Assembly: GCA_965140405.1 (NCBI GenBank)
Contig: OZ223208.1
Location: 3,100,001 to 3,164,000, forward strand
DNA from: G963556115 sp963666605
Lineage (GTDB): Bacteria; Planctomycetota; SZUA-567
DNA length: 64,000 nt
Direction of reading: 5' to 3'
Shown: positions 45,690-54,204 of the stretch, one piece after another
Layout of the letters: every line of letters begins with the position of its first letter
How positions within the stretch are numbered: the first letter of the stretch is position 1
Position numbers and translations under genes: made by a program
Notes under the pieces: generated by a model
Database searches by the model: none
What the model saw: the letters and a program-made list of their open reading frames with translations, nothing else
Told to the model about the DNA's origin: nothing

Positions 45690-47000
45690 ATATTATTTCC
45701 TATATTTTTATTTTATTTTATTCCTCAATACCCATTTAGCCCTACATTTTAAGTACTATTACTACGTTCATCTTTTTTATGACTACCCCAACATTAAGAC
45801 CCAAACCGCTATCATTATACCAGCCATATATGAACGTTTTTGTAACACACATATTTTGCACCAAGCAACTCTAGCTATAACTTCTTAAAGAAAAACAACT
45901 TACATTACTGTATTACAAAATAGTCACTTGAGTGAAATTTTTGTCACTCTTTACAAACCCAGCACCTTTACTAATTGCAACAGCAACCACAAATATAAAA
46001 AGTGTGAGACAGCAGATTAACTGTCCCACACAAACATTCTTAAAATCACCTTATAAGAAACTATTAGTTATTATTATTGAGTTCTAAACAACACAGAATC
46101 AGTCGTTCCTACTCTCAACTTTATGTCGCCTGGTACGTCTTTGAGCGTGACCTTCACCAGAACAGCTTAGCAAGTAGTATAACTCAAATATTGACTTCAC
46201 ATTCATCAGTAAGCTACTTCCTATACTTACATCTTCTTGAATAATTCTCCAACCAATACTAATGACCTCTCCATTTATTTCTTCTTCAGGATACCCATCA
46301 GAGTAAGTACTGCTTGGTCTTTGGGTTTTACATGTTCAGAACCTAATCCTCCTGAAAGAATCCATAAACCCAATATCAATTTATATCAAAAGGTCTACCA
46401 CCGGCTTATCAATTATCATTTGAAAGTTTTTTCTATGCTTAAGGTTTGAGATGTGCCAATATACAGGTTCAACAATAGGAATACTATTATTTGTGGATTT
46501 GATATCGATATAACAGAAGATGTATTGCTTGACCAAGAGTACGGCTTAATACTTGAGAAGTATTACGAAAGATGTCATATACAAAAAGAGAGACTAAAGG
46601 TATACTATCCATAGCTACTTCCGGCCAGATCAATATACCAACCACCTCCGCAATAACAACACTTAATAAAGTCTGCTAAATCTAAGAATAACAATTTGAA
46701 ATATTTGTGTCGCCTTTGAGACATATGCTGAGGATGATAAACCCTACTACCTGATAGAAATTCTTACAAAACTTCCCTATCATCATATATATAATAATAT
46801 ACAAAGAGACAGAGCTACCATAAAGAGCCGCATGCTCTAAGTAAACATTCCATTATTGTCATTGACACTACAGTAGCTCCGGCCGTTCCGAATACTCTGA
46901 GACCTGCCTTACTTAATGACTGCCCAATAGATAATAAACTTATAAACAGCATTGAATTTTAATAAATCTTCACAATCTGTAAAGTGTATTTCCACACAAC
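45690..47000. other. Upstream region of nifH without a credible gene
   Basis: About 1.3 kb, part of a 1.6 kb gap. Near the promoter are TCACT/AGTGA palindromes (45924-45949) that could bind an activator, and an imperfect hairpin GTGTG-GACAG/CTGTC-CACAC (about 46000-46030). Between 46240 and 46970 all frames are broken by stops, though short stretches look protein-like, e.g. 46468-46614 (+) and 46830-46962 (+). Possibly a decayed gene; no family could be named. Confidence 0.4.
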
Positions 47001-47039
47001 AAAAAGAGCACCCTGATTATGTAATCAGAGCACTCTTTA
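47001..47039 (-). terminator. Probable terminator of the HEPN-like gene
   Basis: Imperfect hairpin of AAAGAG and CTGATTA helices flanking mismatches (47003-47039), then TTTTT on the minus strand. About 60 bases past the stop. Confidence 0.65.
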
Positions 47040-47102
47040 TATTTCTATATTAAATGTATTCAAACTAACTATTTGATATTGCAGAAGACTTCAGGAACAA
47101 CC

Positions 47103-47501
47103 TCACGCACCATATCCCAACTCATCCCTAACGGAATCTGTTACCTCTATCAATTCGTTGATCTCCTCAGCTGTAAGATCTTTAGCCGAGAACGCATCAG
47201 CCAATGGACACAGATTCTGCAAGGCTTCTAGCTTTTTCATCCTATCCCCAAGTTCTTTCGGAAACGGTTTTGTTCTTTCATACGAATCAATAAGGTCAGA
47301 AAAAGTATGGTTATCGGCAATATCACCTTTAGAAACAAGAAAAGCCATAAAGTATTTCTCTATTGTCAAACCTAGCAAATTATAACAGATCTCTGCATTG
47401 AATATTTCCGGTCTATTTCTCCAACCATTTACTCCAGTTTTATGATACTTCCTAGCTTCAGCAAGAAACTCATCAGCACTACTCTTTTCAGCTACAAACA
47501 T
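47103..47501 (-). CDS. HEPN-domain-like protein of unknown function
   Basis: 132 residues, all-helical by composition. Central part (EICYNLLGLTIEKYFMAFLVSKGD followed by DNHTFSDLI) matches the HEPN pattern in which a helix with EK-x-x-x-A is followed by a THDL-type turn. The Rx4-6H RNase motif of toxin HEPN proteins is not evident, and no MNT nucleotidyltransferase partner is adjacent, so a binding or regulatory role is more likely than a toxin. It sits alone between the nif and mod operons, transcribed towards nif. Assignment is by pattern only. Confidence 0.6.
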   Translation of the reverse strand: MFVAEKSSADEFLAEARKYHKTGVNGWRNRPEIFNAEICYNLLGLTIEKYFMAFLVSKGDIADNHTFSDLIDSYERTKPFPKELGDRMKKLEALQNLCPLADAFSAKDLTAEEINELIEVTDSVRDELGYGA

Positions 47502-47897
47502 AATCTATCTCCAATCGAGTTATATAATCAAATAAGTCTTAATGCATAAACAGACTACCAGTTCATACTATCTCTGACAATCATTGTTCCACTTTCTATT
47601 AATATATCACAGTATAGCGCTACATCCCTCTATATCCCTATAGCAACGAACAATATAACATTGCTATACATGATATTTAATATTCATTATATTAGTAATC
47701 TTATTGTCGATAGGACAATTTCGTAACTTTCTACATAAAATATTATCAAAATTGTCACATAAAAAGATAAAATACAAACCTCATACAAGACTGCATGACG
47801 ATCATATGATAATAAAAATTTATAATTTAGTCTTTGCTCCTTAATAATAAACCAATTTATACACCTATCGAATCATACGTATACAAAACCCTCAAAC
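47502..47897. other. Divergent region between the HEPN-like gene and modA
   Basis: About 400 AT-rich bases. Contains the inverted repeat ATTGTC-N5-GACAAT (47703-47719), roughly 180 bases upstream of the modA -24 element, a suitable distance for an enhancer site. No TGT-N10-ACA NifA motif was found. Confidence 0.45.
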
Positions 47898-47913
47898 TGG
47901 CACAGCTGTTGCA
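47898..47913 (+). promoter_or_regulatory. modA: Sigma-54 (-24/-12) promoter of modABC
   Basis: TGGCACAGCTGTTGCA fits the RpoN pattern TGGCAC-N5-TTGCA completely, with correct GG-GC spacing. Predicted start near 47924, about 42 bases before the modA ATG. It pairs with the nif promoter, implying joint control. Confidence 0.9.
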
Positions 47914-47965
47914 TGACACACAACATGTGAACTAGTATTTCACACCAATCATAACGAAAGGACAA

Positions 47966-48748
47966 ATGATGAAGAGAAAATGTATATTCAAATTATTAGC
48001 AGTATGTATGTTGTTTGTATATGGAATAGTCTACGCAAGTGCTAGCGAACCAAAGATAACAGTCTATGCTGCGGCAAGCACCACTGGTCCTCTACTAGAA
48101 ATTGCCAAGCTATATAAGAAAAAGACCGGCATGGAGGTAAACTACTCATTCGCTTCATCAGGTGTACTGGCAAGACAACTAGAACAAGGTGCACCAGCTA
48201 GCGTATACATCTCTGCATCAAAAAAATGGGCTGACTATGTTGAGAAGGCTGGACTTATTAAAGATGGGACTCGTTATAATTTTTTGGCAAATACCTTAGT
48301 ATTAATAAGTCCAAAGGGTTCAAAAGAGCCAACCAAGGTAGAATTTGACAAGAGTTTTAAATTCGCAGAGCTACTCAAAGGAAGGCTTTCAATTGGAAAC
48401 CCAGAGCACGTTCCGGCAGGAAAGTATGCAAAGCAGGCTCTCACAGCACTAGGCTGGTGGGATGGACTCAGTAAAAAAATGATCTTTGGCAAGGATGTCC
48501 GAACTGCATTACGAGTGGTAGAGGTTGGTGAAGCTGAATATGGAATCGTCTATGGCTCAGACTCATTGAAGTCAGATAAGGTTGAAACCGTAGGAATATT
48601 TCCTGAATCCACACATAAGCCAATAGTATATGTTGTTACAGCAGTAAAGGGAAGTGGCGAAGAGGCAGACAAATTTATCGACTATCTATTCAGCCCAGAA
48701 GTGAGCAAAATATTTGAGTCATTTGGATTTATCCCAAAAGAAAAATAG
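47966..48748 (+). CDS. modA: Molybdate-binding periplasmic protein
   Basis: Captures molybdate for import. 260 residues with a signal peptide cut near residue 27 (after ASA). ModA features: ITVYAAASTTGPLLEIAKLY, the serine-rich YSFASSGVLARQLEQGAP, NPEHVPAGKYAKQAL, and GEAEYGIVYGSD. AAAGGA precedes the ATG (a second ATG follows at once). First gene of modABC; supplies the metal for the nearby nitrogenase. Confidence 0.95.
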   Translation: MMKRKCIFKLLAVCMLFVYGIVYASASEPKITVYAAASTTGPLLEIAKLYKKKTGMEVNYSFASSGVLARQLEQGAPASVYISASKKWADYVEKAGLIKDGTRYNFLANTLVLISPKGSKEPTKVEFDKSFKFAELLKGRLSIGNPEHVPAGKYAKQALTALGWWDGLSKKMIFGKDVRTALRVVEVGEAEYGIVYGSDSLKSDKVETVGIFPESTHKPIVYVVTAVKGSGEEADKFIDYLFSPEVSKIFESFGFIPKEK

Positions 48749-48775
48749 CAGTAAGGTTATACGTTAGGAGAAAGA

Positions 48776-49483
48776 ATGAACATCACAGAGCTAATATCAA
48801 AGAGCGAATTAGAAGCAGTGGTTATCTCACTAAAGGTTGCTATGCTCTGTGCTGTATGCTCATTCCCAATATCTTTATTCTTTGGATGGTTACTAGCTCG
48901 CAAAGAATTCTACGGCAAGTCTGTGGTAGATGCACTGGTGCATCTACCACTTGTAATGCCGCCAGTGACTGTAGGCTACCTACTACTCCTTACACTAGGT
49001 ATCCGAGGCTTTATAGGGCAATACCTATTTGAATGGTTCGGTATACGTCTAGCGTTCAATTTCTATGCAGCAATTATTGCTTCTATAGTTGTGTCGCTAC
49101 CACTCTTTGTTCGTTCTATACGCCTATCATTTGAGATGGCTGACAAAGGCATTGAGGAAGCAGCGAGAACACTAGGAGCGGGTAAACTTCGCACCTTCAT
49201 GGTTATAACCCTTCCACTAGCTCTACCTGGTATTCTTTCAGGGTTTATCCTATCCTTTGCTCGTAGCCTAGGTGAGTTTGGCGCAACAATGACACTAGCA
49301 GGAAATATCGAGGGAGTCACTAGAACTCTACCTCTAGCAATATACAGCTTTATGAATATCCCAGGTGGCGAAGGTGCAGCAATGCGCCTCGCAGGACTAT
49401 CAGTAGTGCTTTCACTAGGTGCATTTATTATTTCAGAGTACCTTGCCGCTAGATGTAAGCGGATGAAGACAGAGAGTGCATAA
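48776..49483 (+). CDS. modB: Molybdate ABC transporter permease
   Basis: Membrane subunit, 235 residues with five to six helices. Signature segments HLPLVMPPVTVGYLLLL and the EAA loop EEAARTLGAGKLRTF with ITLPLALPGI, then SFARSLGEFGATMTLAGN, characteristic of ModB/CysT permeases. TTAGGAG precedes the ATG. Two bases separate it from modC. Confidence 0.95.
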   Translation: MNITELISKSELEAVVISLKVAMLCAVCSFPISLFFGWLLARKEFYGKSVVDALVHLPLVMPPVTVGYLLLLTLGIRGFIGQYLFEWFGIRLAFNFYAAIIASIVVSLPLFVRSIRLSFEMADKGIEEAARTLGAGKLRTFMVITLPLALPGILSGFILSFARSLGEFGATMTLAGNIEGVTRTLPLAIYSFMNIPGGEGAAMRLAGLSVVLSLGAFIISEYLAARCKRMKTESA

Positions 49484-49485
49484 CG

Positions 49486-50712
49486 ATGAATTATAACATG
49501 AGACTAAGTATAGACGCTTCAATTCGCCAAGGTGACTTTGATTTTGAAATCAACACAAAGGTCAACGTCGATACAGCAGGTATTTTCGGTCCCTCTGGTA
49601 CTGGGAAGTCAACACTTTTACACTTAATATCAGGTCTCAAAGTTCCTGATAGAGGTCGTATTACACTTGGTGATAAAATATTCTTCGATTCCGAACTTAG
49701 AATTAATCTTCAACCCAGCGAACGCAATATAGGCCTAGTTTTTCAGGATGGTAGACTCTTTCCTCATATGAGTGTAAAGAAAAATCTTACCTTCGGCAGT
49801 TGCAGAGGTAATGGCAAAGGAATAGACTTCGATCATGTAATAAAGACACTCGATCTTGACCACCTTCTCAAACGCCGCCCAGCAAACCTCTCAGGTGGTG
49901 AACGTCAACGTGTTGCCATAGGGAGAGCCCTTCTCTCTGCCCCAGAGATGTTACTACTTGACGAGCCCTTCTCAGCTATAGATACTGATATGCGTAGAGA
50001 GCTACTACCATTTATCAATAGAATTCATAATGAATTCAACCTACCGCTTCTGCTTATCAGCCACGATCTCCCAGAGATCCTACAACTTACAGACTACCTT
50101 CTTCTCATTGATAAAGGTAGGCTATATAATCAAGGTAGATGCTCAGAGTTGCTTTTTGATGATAGGTGCTCTTCACGACTTATAAACTCTAGAGCTAGTA
50201 CATGCTTTACAGGTATTATTACAGCAAAGTACAAGCAAAACGGCACAGCTACAATATCAGCAGACACGACAAAATCATTACCATCAAGTGAAGTTGATAT
50301 TATTGCACCATACTCAGAATCGATAGAAATTGGCGAGAGAGTGCGAGGTCTACTTACACCACAAGATGTTATTTTATCAGCTGCACCAGCGGAGTTCATG
50401 TCAGCTCAGAACCAACACCGCGGCATTATTACTAGGGTAAAGCACCTGAGTGACAGTACAATTGTTGAGGTCAACGTGAATGGGCTAACCCTATTTACCG
50501 AGGTCACAAATAAGGCTAGCTCTGATTTCCCGTATAACGTTGGTAGACCTATATGGGTAATATTCAAAGCCTGCGCTATCACCTACACTCCGTACAAAGG
50601 TTTACCGAATATGAGCTCAGCAAGCACGAGAATACTGCATACTCACCCAAAGAGAACACCTTCTAGTAGGATTTTACAACAAAAAGTTTACTCTAAGACA
50701 CAGCGAAAGTAG
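49486..50712 (+). CDS. modC: Molybdate ABC transporter ATPase
   Basis: Energises molybdate uptake. 408 residues: Walker A GPSGTGKST, signature LSGGERQR (~137), Walker B LLLDEPFS, and switch LISHD. A C-terminal Mop/TOBE region (~290-365, GIITRVKHLSDSTIVEV) should bind molybdate for feedback inhibition. A further ~40-residue basic, serine-rich tail (~370-408) has no counterpart I recognise and lengthens the protein beyond the usual ~350. A terminator follows. Confidence 0.94.
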   Translation: MNYNMRLSIDASIRQGDFDFEINTKVNVDTAGIFGPSGTGKSTLLHLISGLKVPDRGRITLGDKIFFDSELRINLQPSERNIGLVFQDGRLFPHMSVKKNLTFGSCRGNGKGIDFDHVIKTLDLDHLLKRRPANLSGGERQRVAIGRALLSAPEMLLLDEPFSAIDTDMRRELLPFINRIHNEFNLPLLLISHDLPEILQLTDYLLLIDKGRLYNQGRCSELLFDDRCSSRLINSRASTCFTGIITAKYKQNGTATISADTTKSLPSSEVDIIAPYSESIEIGERVRGLLTPQDVILSAAPAEFMSAQNQHRGIITRVKHLSDSTIVEVNVNGLTLFTEVTNKASSDFPYNVGRPIWVIFKACAITYTPYKGLPNMSSASTRILHTHPKRTPSSRILQQKVYSKTQRK

Positions 50713-50743
50713 CCTAATTCTCAAAATAAGTTCTAGCGATTCT

Positions 50744-50788
50744 GTCTAGTATGCTGAATTATACTTTGGTATACTAGACTTTTTTTTA
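50744..50788 (+). terminator. Terminator of modABC
   Basis: GTCTAGTAT paired with ATACTAGAC (50744-50752, 50771-50779) around an 18-base loop, then eight to nine T. Confidence 0.85.
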
Positions 50789-51053
50789 TAGTAGACACAC
50801 CTAATCCACAGTATATTCCACAACCTGCAACCCTATTACTACATTTATGTCGTAAATCCTTATCAGCATTCTATTAATAATAATTTTTATCCAAAAAAAA
50901 ATTGCGCAATTTGATTATACAATATATACTGAATTGATTGTTAGGTATATGTTTGAAAAGAATCATATTTCCATTCAAAATATTTGATATTGGAAGTTGT
51001 GGTGTTCTAATTAACTCGGATGATATTAATCACTAGAATGAAAAGGGACAAGT
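50789..51053. other. Upstream region of the chemoreceptor gene
   Basis: About 265 AT-rich bases; AAAGGGA before the ATG is the ribosome site. No sigma-54 or sigma-28 promoter consensus was found. Confidence 0.4.
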
Positions 51054-53309
51054 ATGAAGATTGGCAACAAAATTTCTTTAATTACCATCGGTAGTGTTAT
51101 ATGTGCAATCGGTATTATTTGCGGAGCAATCTACATTAAGGAAAACCGCGTTCGCAACGAAGTAGAATCAATGCTCGATACCAAAATGAGAGAAATTTCC
51201 AAAACAGAGTTATCAAATATTTCTTATGATTTTTATACTATGTGTTCGCTTCAGCAAGGTTTATTGAAAAAAATTCTCAGCGGTAGCCTCAGTTATGCAG
51301 AGAACTCTGCAACTGAAAAAGGAGGATTTTCACAAAGCAGTGAAAAAGTTGCTTGGAATGCAGTCAATCAATTCTCAAAAGCGTCTACAGAGATAGAGCT
51401 ACCGAAGATGATGATTGGTGATACTTGGCTTGGACAGAACGCTAGCTTTGATAAACGCTCCTACCTTGTAGATGACGTAATAGACAAATTCGACGTCACC
51501 TGTACAATATTCCAGCGTATGAATAAAGCAGGTGATATGCTCAGAGTCTGTACAAACATCAAAAAACTTGACGGTAAACGCGCTATAGGTACATATATCC
51601 CCGCAGTAAATCCTGATGATACAGAAAATAGAGTTATTAAGACAGTCATTTCCGGAGAGACCTACTTCGCTAGAGCGTATGTCGTAAACGCTTGGTACAT
51701 CACTATCTACAAGCCTATAAAAGATTCTGACAACAATATAATCGGTGTACTGTACGTAGGAATACGCCAAGACACAGCCAAGGACTTCGACGAGGCTATT
51801 ACAAAGTTCTCCCTTCCCAATAATGGCTATGCTTTTGTAAGTAATGGAATAAAAAGTCGAGATTTCAGCGGGAAGGTCATCTTTCATAAAGATAGTAGTG
51901 AGATAGACAAAAACTACCTCACTAATGACGGTGCAGATCAGAAAGATATACTCTCAAATCTAATAGAATCAGCAATCAAAGCAGGAAACGGTAAGAGCGT
52001 ATCAACCATCGGAACCCTTACTAATCCAAAATCAGGAGATAAACAGGATATAATTGCAGCCTCAATATTTTTTGAACCGTTTGATTGGGTAATTACAGTT
52101 GTTTCAGACAAACATGACTTTAGCGCTGTAACAGGACATGTAAAGAACTCCCTCGACCAAATACTATTGGTTGTCCTCGCAACAGGTATTGTTGTGCTAA
52201 TTATCAGTATCATTATTACCTACTTTATACTAAGAGGTATTACCAGACCAATAACCAAGGCTGTAAGAATAATGCACTCAATAGAACGAGGAAACATCGC
52301 TGTCAGGATGGAGCACAAATCAACTGACGAGGTTGGAGAGCTATCAGTATCTATTGACAACATGCTTAGGCATCTAGAGAACAATTCAAGGGTTACGCAG
52401 CATATTGCGGAAGGTAACCTAGCAGAAGAAATTGAAATTGTTTCTGAAGATGATGCATTTGGGATTGCCTTATCACACATGCTTTCAAGTCTCAACGAAG
52501 TTCTTGGAAGTACTAAGCAAGCCTCGAAAAACACCAGCATTGCAGCTAACGAAATCAATAGAGCTTCAGCAAGCTTATCAGCCAGTACCCATAGCTCTGT
52601 AGCTAGCTTGGACGAGGTCTGCGAACAACTAAATGACATGGACAAACAGGCCGAACATGTAGCAGAAATAGCGAACAAGACAGAAGGCTTCACAAGTGAA
52701 GTCCTCGAAGCAGCAAAACTTGGTAATTCAGGAATGGAAGAGATGATGGAAGCAATGCAGGGTATCCAAAGCTCTTCTGACGATATAACCAAAATTATCA
52801 AGACTATCGACGATCTAGCCTTCCAGACAAATCTATTAGCTCTAAATGCAGCAGTTGAATCTGCAAGAGCTGGTATACACGGCAAGGGATTTGCTGTAGT
52901 AGCTCAGGAGGTAAAATCACTAGCCAATCGCTCTGCCAAGGCTGCTGAAGAGACAACATCTCTCGTTCTAGAATCCAAGAACAAGGTAGACCTAGGTTCA
53001 CGTATAGCAGTACACACTCAGGAAGACCTCATCCAAATCAATGAGAGTGTAAATCAGGTCATTAGTCTGATCCACGAACTGACTGAAGACTCACTCAGTC
53101 AAAGAAAGAGGATTGAAATAGTCAATAAAGAAGTACATGATTTAAGGGGCGCAGTATTCAGTAATACTGAAGCGGCTGAAGAGACCTCTTCGACAGCTAC
53201 AGAGTTGGCAGCACAAGCCCAGTCACTCGATGAACTCCTATCCCACTTTACAATAAAGGACGACTCAGCAAGACGCATCGCTCAAATAGAACAACAACAG
53301 AACAAATAA
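51054..53309 (+). CDS. Methyl-accepting chemotaxis protein with periplasmic Cache domain
   Basis: Transmembrane chemoreceptor, 751 residues. First helix ~8-27, a large periplasmic Cache-type sensor (~40-365; segments RAYVVNAWYITIYKPIKD and NNIIGVLYVGI are typical of Cache_3/Cache_2 sensors), second helix ~370-393, HAMP (~394-446), then the signalling coiled coil with hairpin tip DDLAFQTNLLALNAAVESARAG (~585). The C-terminus has no CheR-binding pentapeptide. It has its own upstream region after the modC terminator, so a link to molybdate is only positional. Ligand unknown. Confidence 0.93.
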   Translation: MKIGNKISLITIGSVICAIGIICGAIYIKENRVRNEVESMLDTKMREISKTELSNISYDFYTMCSLQQGLLKKILSGSLSYAENSATEKGGFSQSSEKVAWNAVNQFSKASTEIELPKMMIGDTWLGQNASFDKRSYLVDDVIDKFDVTCTIFQRMNKAGDMLRVCTNIKKLDGKRAIGTYIPAVNPDDTENRVIKTVISGETYFARAYVVNAWYITIYKPIKDSDNNIIGVLYVGIRQDTAKDFDEAITKFSLPNNGYAFVSNGIKSRDFSGKVIFHKDSSEIDKNYLTNDGADQKDILSNLIESAIKAGNGKSVSTIGTLTNPKSGDKQDIIAASIFFEPFDWVITVVSDKHDFSAVTGHVKNSLDQILLVVLATGIVVLIISIIITYFILRGITRPITKAVRIMHSIERGNIAVRMEHKSTDEVGELSVSIDNMLRHLENNSRVTQHIAEGNLAEEIEIVSEDDAFGIALSHMLSSLNEVLGSTKQASKNTSIAANEINRASASLSASTHSSVASLDEVCEQLNDMDKQAEHVAEIANKTEGFTSEVLEAAKLGNSGMEEMMEAMQGIQSSSDDITKIIKTIDDLAFQTNLLALNAAVESARAGIHGKGFAVVAQEVKSLANRSAKAAEETTSLVLESKNKVDLGSRIAVHTQEDLIQINESVNQVISLIHELTEDSLSQRKRIEIVNKEVHDLRGAVFSNTEAAEETSSTATELAAQAQSLDELLSHFTIKDDSARRIAQIEQQQNK

Positions 53310-53349
53310 CTCCTACTGTTAATTATTCAAAACACATAATCCTAGTTTT

Positions 53350-53384
53350 AGTCTGCTGTTATAATTAGTTTATAACAGCAGACT
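53350..53384 (+). terminator. Perfect hairpin downstream of the chemoreceptor gene
   Basis: A 14-bp perfect stem (53350-53363 with 53371-53384), 7-base loop. No long T-run follows, so it may be a weak terminator or 3'-end protector. Confidence 0.6.
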
Positions 53385-53470
53385 ACTTATTTATACATAC
53401 ATCACGCTATCTATCGTTGGTCATATCTACTCAAATTAACGCCATAATATATAGCAATATAATTTTATAT

Positions 53471-53499
53471 TTGACAAATAAACCAGCATATAGTATAAA
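53471..53499 (+). promoter_or_regulatory. Sigma-70 promoter of the TetR-RND operon
   Basis: TTGACA (53471-53476), 17-base spacer, TATAAA (53494-53499): close to consensus, about 60 bases before the regulator's start codon. Confidence 0.85.
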
Positions 53500-53503
53500 C
53501 ATA

Positions 53504-53519
53504 TCATACAACTGTATGA
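53504..53519 (+). promoter_or_regulatory. Palindromic operator for the TetR-type regulator
   Basis: TCATACA-AC-TGTATGA, a perfect 7-bp inverted repeat with a 2-base centre, starting five bases after the -10 box and covering the predicted transcription start. The position suits repression by the regulator encoded next. Confidence 0.75.
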
Positions 53520-53558
53520 AACATACATACTGATAGTTTATTAAATATGGAGAAAGAT

Positions 53559-54191
53559 ATGGGAACACCCAAGGATTCAGAAAAAACCCGGGCAAAAATT
53601 ATTTCCTGTGCTGGAAAGCTATTCTCACAGAATGGCTATAAAGGTGTCACTGTTAGAGATATTGTAGAAGAGTCACAGACTAATCAAGGGGCACTCAATT
53701 ATCACTTCAAGAGTAAAGAACTTCTCTACCGTGAGGTCATTTTAGAAGCATGTCGAAAGTCTTCAATAACACCAAAAGAACAAGAATACCTCATAAAACT
53801 GTCACCAGACAAAGCTCTAAAGCTAATTATAAGCGAATCATTAAAACACTATAGTAAGTCAAAAGATTCAATCTGGCAATCGACAATTCTTACAAGAGAG
53901 TGTTGGGATCCAAGTAATTTCTTCCTGGAAGCAGCAGAAGAATACTTCAAACCAGAGACAAACTTTCTAGCAAGTATTATTGGTCGTATTGTTGACAAAT
54001 CACCCAAAAGCACTCAGATACTATTCTCAGTCATTACTCTTACAGTACTTATTGACATGTTCAGTACTTATGGAATATTTATAAATGCCGTAGCTCCAAA
54101 GTTGACCCAAAAACTTAAAAAAAGAGGTGCTCTTGCCACACAGCTTTATGACATAGTTATCGACACTGCCAAAGCAGATACCCTTCAATAA
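53559..54191 (+). CDS. TetR-family transcriptional regulator (CecR-like)
   Basis: Likely repressor of its own efflux operon. I use the ATG at 53559 (GGAGAAAG upstream); 210 residues. The DNA-binding helix-turn-helix is at ~10-56 (TRAKIISCAGKLFSQNGY, then VTVRDIVEESQTNQGALNYHF). The ligand-binding part (e.g. ILTRECWDPSNFFLEAAEEYF, ~115-135) resembles the DUF1956/CecR group, often found beside adaptor-transporter genes. Thirteen bases separate it from the adaptor gene. Inducer unknown. Confidence 0.92.
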   Translation: MGTPKDSEKTRAKIISCAGKLFSQNGYKGVTVRDIVEESQTNQGALNYHFKSKELLYREVILEACRKSSITPKEQEYLIKLSPDKALKLIISESLKHYSKSKDSIWQSTILTRECWDPSNFFLEAAEEYFKPETNFLASIIGRIVDKSPKSTQILFSVITLTVLIDMFSTYGIFINAVAPKLTQKLKKRGALATQLYDIVIDTAKADTLQ

Positions 54192-54204
54192 GATACCCAG
54201 AGAA

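Noticed and set aside
45570..45752. 60-codon hydrophobic plus-strand frame upstream of nifH
   Set aside because: Crosses the nif promoter and CA-rich leader on the opposite strand; hydrophobicity follows from the TG/TTT composition.
45700..45960. Classical NifA upstream site TGT-N10-ACA
   Set aside because: Candidates had the wrong spacing (for example 8 bases instead of 10).
47103..47501. HEPN/MNT toxin-antitoxin module
   Set aside because: No nucleotidyltransferase partner gene adjacent and no clear Rx4-6H RNase motif.
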